Source: an uncultured Christensenella sp.
GTDB taxonomy: Bacteria; Bacillota; Clostridia; Christensenellales; Pumilibacteraceae
Assembly (NCBI GenBank): GCA_910577435.1
Contig: CAJTLV010000002.1
Coordinates: 181,953-245,952 of the forward strand
Length of the DNA stretch: 64,000 nucleotides
Direction of reading: 5' to 3'
Shown: in pieces, positions 61,822 through 64,000 of the stretch
Position numbering within the stretch: position 1 is the first letter of the stretch
How the letters are laid out: every line of letters starts with the position of its first letter
Notes under the pieces: model-generated
What the model saw: only the letters and a program-made list of their open reading frames with translations
What the model was told of the DNA's origin: nothing
The model's database searches: none
Translations under genes and position numbers: made by a program

Positions 61822-63276
61822 TTAAGTATTGCCGTATGTTTTCTTTATATATTCGATGATCTCCGACTTGTCGATCACTTCGTCGAACCGCACTTTTTTA
61901 CCGAACAGCTCGCCCAGCGACGGAGGGATCTCCATTGCCGTCAGATCGCACAGAAGTTCCAACGTCTTTAACGTGACCTCGCCGCCGACTTCCTCGCCGA
62001 GTGCGCCGAGTACTGCCGGCGCGAACTTGTACGGATTGGCGGTCGACACGACGACAGTCGGGTTTTTACTCTTACGCTTACGCGCAACGGCATACGCCGC
62101 CGCCGTGTGCGTATCGATCAGATAGCCGTACTCGTCGAACATATGCTCTATCGCGTCGCGGCAGTCCGCGTCGTCGGCATAACCGCAATCGAAAATATCG
62201 GTTATTTTCTTATGTTCGGCTTTCGACACCGTATACTCGCCGACCGCTTTAAGGGCGTCCATTCTCTGCTTTGTAAGCGCCGCGTCGCGACCGGACGTCT
62301 CGAACAACAATCTTTCGAGATTGCTCGAAACGAGTATGTCCATCGACGGACTTGTCGTTCTGAAAAACTCGCGGTTGATGTCGTACTTGCCCGTCGCTAT
62401 AAAATCGGTCAGAACGTTGTTGCGGTTGGACGCGCACACCAGCTTTCCGATGGGCACGCCCATTTCCCGCGCGTAATACCCCGCCAGAATGTTGCCGAAA
62501 TTGCCTGTCGGTACGACGAAGTCGACCTTGCCGCCGTCGTCGATTTCGCCGCACGTCACAAGATCGCAGTACGCCGAAAAATAATAAGCTATCTGCGGCA
62601 CGAGCCGACCGACGTTTATCGAGTTTGCCGACGACATTACCGTATTATTCGCTTCGAGCGCAGATATTAAACCCACGTCGCCGAAAGCGAGCTTTACAGC
62701 GTTCTGCGCGTCGTCGAAGTTTCCCACAATGCCGACGCTGTTAACATTGCTCCCGTCCTGCGTCATCATCGCGAGTTTTTGCACGCGGCTGACTCCGTCG
62801 GTGGGATAGAACACGCACACCGCCGTGCCGTCGACGTCTTTGAATCCTTCGAGCGCCGCCTTACCCGTATCGCCGCTGGTGGCGACGAGTATGAGCGTCT
62901 TACGCGCGTCGCCCTCCTGCTTTTTCGCGGCGGTGAGAAGGTGCGGAAGCACAGACAGCGCCATATCCTTAAACGCGTGCGTTCTGCCGTGCCACAACTC
63001 CAAGACGTACAGTCCGTCGTCTATCTTGACCGTAGGCGCGGCATCGCCGTCGAACGTAGCATAAGCGCGTTCGGCAATGCCCGACACGTCGAAATCGAAA
63101 AACGCGTCGAGTATCTTTTGCGCGCGTTCGGGATACGTGCAATCAAACATATCCCTATAATCCGCCTTAGGCAGTTCGACGGGTACGTATAACCCGCCGT
63201 CACGCGATATTCCGTCGTTGACGGCTTGCGCCGCAGTCGCACTCACCGCCGGGTCGCGCGTCGAAGTGTATCTCAT
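61822..63276 (-). CDS. thrC: Threonine synthase
   Basis: This PLP enzyme makes threonine from O-phosphohomoserine. The 484-residue length fits the long bacterial type. It begins MRYTSTRDPA and shows SRDGGLYVP; the PLP lysine lies in HGRTHAFKDMALSVLP, and the phosphate cup in ATSGDTGKAALEGF. Later blocks include NSINVGRLVPQIAYYF and VPTGNFGNILAGYYA. It is preceded by a 133-residue P-loop gene that ends 1 nt before its start. No other threonine pathway gene is in the window. Confidence 0.97.
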   Translation of the reverse strand: MRYTSTRDPAVSATAAQAVNDGISRDGGLYVPVELPKADYRDMFDCTYPERAQKILDAFFDFDVSGIAERAYATFDGDAAPTVKIDDGLYVLELWHGRTHAFKDMALSVLPHLLTAAKKQEGDARKTLILVATSGDTGKAALEGFKDVDGTAVCVFYPTDGVSRVQKLAMMTQDGSNVNSVGIVGNFDDAQNAVKLAFGDVGLISALEANNTVMSSANSINVGRLVPQIAYYFSAYCDLVTCGEIDDGGKVDFVVPTGNFGNILAGYYAREMGVPIGKLVCASNRNNVLTDFIATGKYDINREFFRTTSPSMDILVSSNLERLLFETSGRDAALTKQRMDALKAVGEYTVSKAEHKKITDIFDCGYADDADCRDAIEHMFDEYGYLIDTHTAAAYAVARKRKSKNPTVVVSTANPYKFAPAVLGALGEEVGGEVTLKTLELLCDLTAMEIPPSLGELFGKKVRFDEVIDKSEIIEYIKKTYGNT

Positions 63277-63277
63277 T

Positions 63278-63679
63278 TCAGTCCTTTACGGCGTAGGATT
63301 TGAGGAATGCGGGAAGTTTGTCGGCGGATACCGTCGCGATAAAATCCACGTCCTTCGTGTATTTATTCAAAACGTCGAACACCGATTTGAGTTCTTCGGC
63401 GGGCTTGTCGAGCAGTCTGGACAGGCTGTCGATATACACTTTCTGAATATCGAAGTTGGTAGCGAGCATACCTTTCAAAAATCCGATGAATTGATCTTCG
63501 CCGTTGACGCCGTACTCAGCTATATTGATAAAGCGAATGTCTGTGTTCACGCCGAGCGACTGAGCGTTGTCGGTGATGAATATGACCTGACCGCTCGCCT
63601 TTTCGCTCGCCGCATTCGCCGCGTCGATGATGCGCTTGGTCTTGCCGCTGCCCTTTGCTCCGTAGATGATAGAAATCAT
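63278..63679 (-). CDS. Small P-loop protein
   Basis: The 133-residue protein has a clear Walker A at the N-terminus (IYGAKGSGKTKRI). A Walker B-like stretch KVYIDSLSRLL and a later strand DFIATVSADKLPAFL follow. Its compact size suggests a minimal NTP-binding domain; related proteins in Clostridia are often loosely labelled ATP-binding or twitching-motility-like. The ribosome site AAGGAG is good. It directly precedes thrC and trpS and appears to be first in that operon. I see no convincing promoter in the AT-rich 70 nt upstream. Confidence 0.75.
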   Translation of the reverse strand: MISIIYGAKGSGKTKRIIDAANAASEKASGQVIFITDNAQSLGVNTDIRFINIAEYGVNGEDQFIGFLKGMLATNFDIQKVYIDSLSRLLDKPAEELKSVFDVLNKYTKDVDFIATVSADKLPAFLKSYAVKD

Positions 63680-63749
63680 AATATGTATCTCCTTTTGATA
63701 ATTATTAATTAATGATGCGTAATGCGTAATTATTTGATTAGAGCGACAA

Positions 63750-64000
63750 AGCCTCCGGCTTGTTACGCGTTCCCTATTGTTTGCATTTATTCGGGTGTGC
63801 GCTCAAACACGCTCCGAAAGCAAACATACGGCAGACGCCAAGCCTCCGGCTTGCTATGCGTTCCCTATTGTTTGCATTTATTCGGGTGTGCGCTCAAACA
63901 CGCTCCGAAAGCAAACATACGGCAGATGCCAAGCCTCCGGCTTGTTATGCGTTCCCTATTGTTTGCATTTATTCGGGTGTGCGCTCAAACACGCTCCGAA
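63750..64000. repeat. 91-bp tandem repeats, three copies, cut by window edge
   Basis: A unit of 91 bp recurs at 63751, 63842 and 63933 (marked by GCCTCCGGCT) with only a few changes between copies; the last is cut at 64000. Each full unit holds a small hairpin AAGCC/GGCTT and a larger nested one, with TGTTTGC/GCAAACA outside and TTCGG/CCGAA inside. No open reading frame crosses it convincingly. Confidence 0.9.

Overview
The window looks like a chromosome segment from an anaerobic, Gram-positive-type member of the Bacillota, probably an uncultured gut Clostridia. The support is indirect: AGGAGG-type ribosome sites, lipobox lipoproteins, type III glutamine synthetase, a class III (anaerobic) ribonucleotide reductase behind NrdR-like boxes, ATP-dependent PEP carboxykinase, an Opp peptide importer and a heterodimeric ABC exporter. 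All 39 genes called lie on the minus strand except one PHP-family phosphatase (57605-58402, plus). I found no tRNA, rRNA, CRISPR array or insertion sequence.

Layout by coordinate (transcription mostly runs right to left). 1-8.6 kb: glutamine synthetase behind a structured leader, a polysaccharide deacetylase, ftsH with a small membrane protein, and a three-gene ABC-2 exporter whose promoter carries a 15-base G tract between -35 and -10. 8.9-12.4 kb: thioredoxin reductase downstream of an anaerobic ribonucleotide reductase with a fused redoxin domain. 12.5-12.9 kb: a small membrane protein with an apparently leaderless promoter.

12.9-34.3 kb is the most unusual part. Ten genes, with their own promoter at 34302-34330 and mostly tiny gaps or overlaps, encode in transcription order: an Hsp70/actin-fold ATPase, a SNF2-type helicase with many Cys clusters, a Cys-cluster protein, a membrane protein with MBG-like repeats, a zinc-ribbon/Sel1-like protein, a coiled-coil protein, a predicted zincin, a DUF4011-like SF1 helicase with a nuclease-like tail, an all-helical basic protein with a flexible tail, and a Vps4/katanin-like AAA ATPase. 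I know of no described system with this composition. An ESCRT-like remodelling module joined to helicases and a chaperone, possibly for defence, is my best hypothesis.

34.5-48.4 kb: a small orphan protein, a heterodimeric ABC exporter with one degenerate ATP site, a small membrane protein and the oppABCDF operon. OppD, OppF, OppC and OppA all carry large extra segments. oppA has two terminator-like hairpins in its leader. 48.5-57.5 kb: pckA, rsmA and a 2063-residue lipoprotein built from surface-type repeats and starch-binding-like modules. 57.6-63.7 kb: a PHP phosphatase that seems leaderless, a membrane protein, a J-like/TPR protein with a Cys-rich tail, a DUF5685-type protein, trpS, thrC and a small P-loop protein. 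The right edge holds 91-bp tandem repeats that run out of the window.

Function and structure calls rest on reading motifs by eye. Family names without strong motifs are marked as inference.
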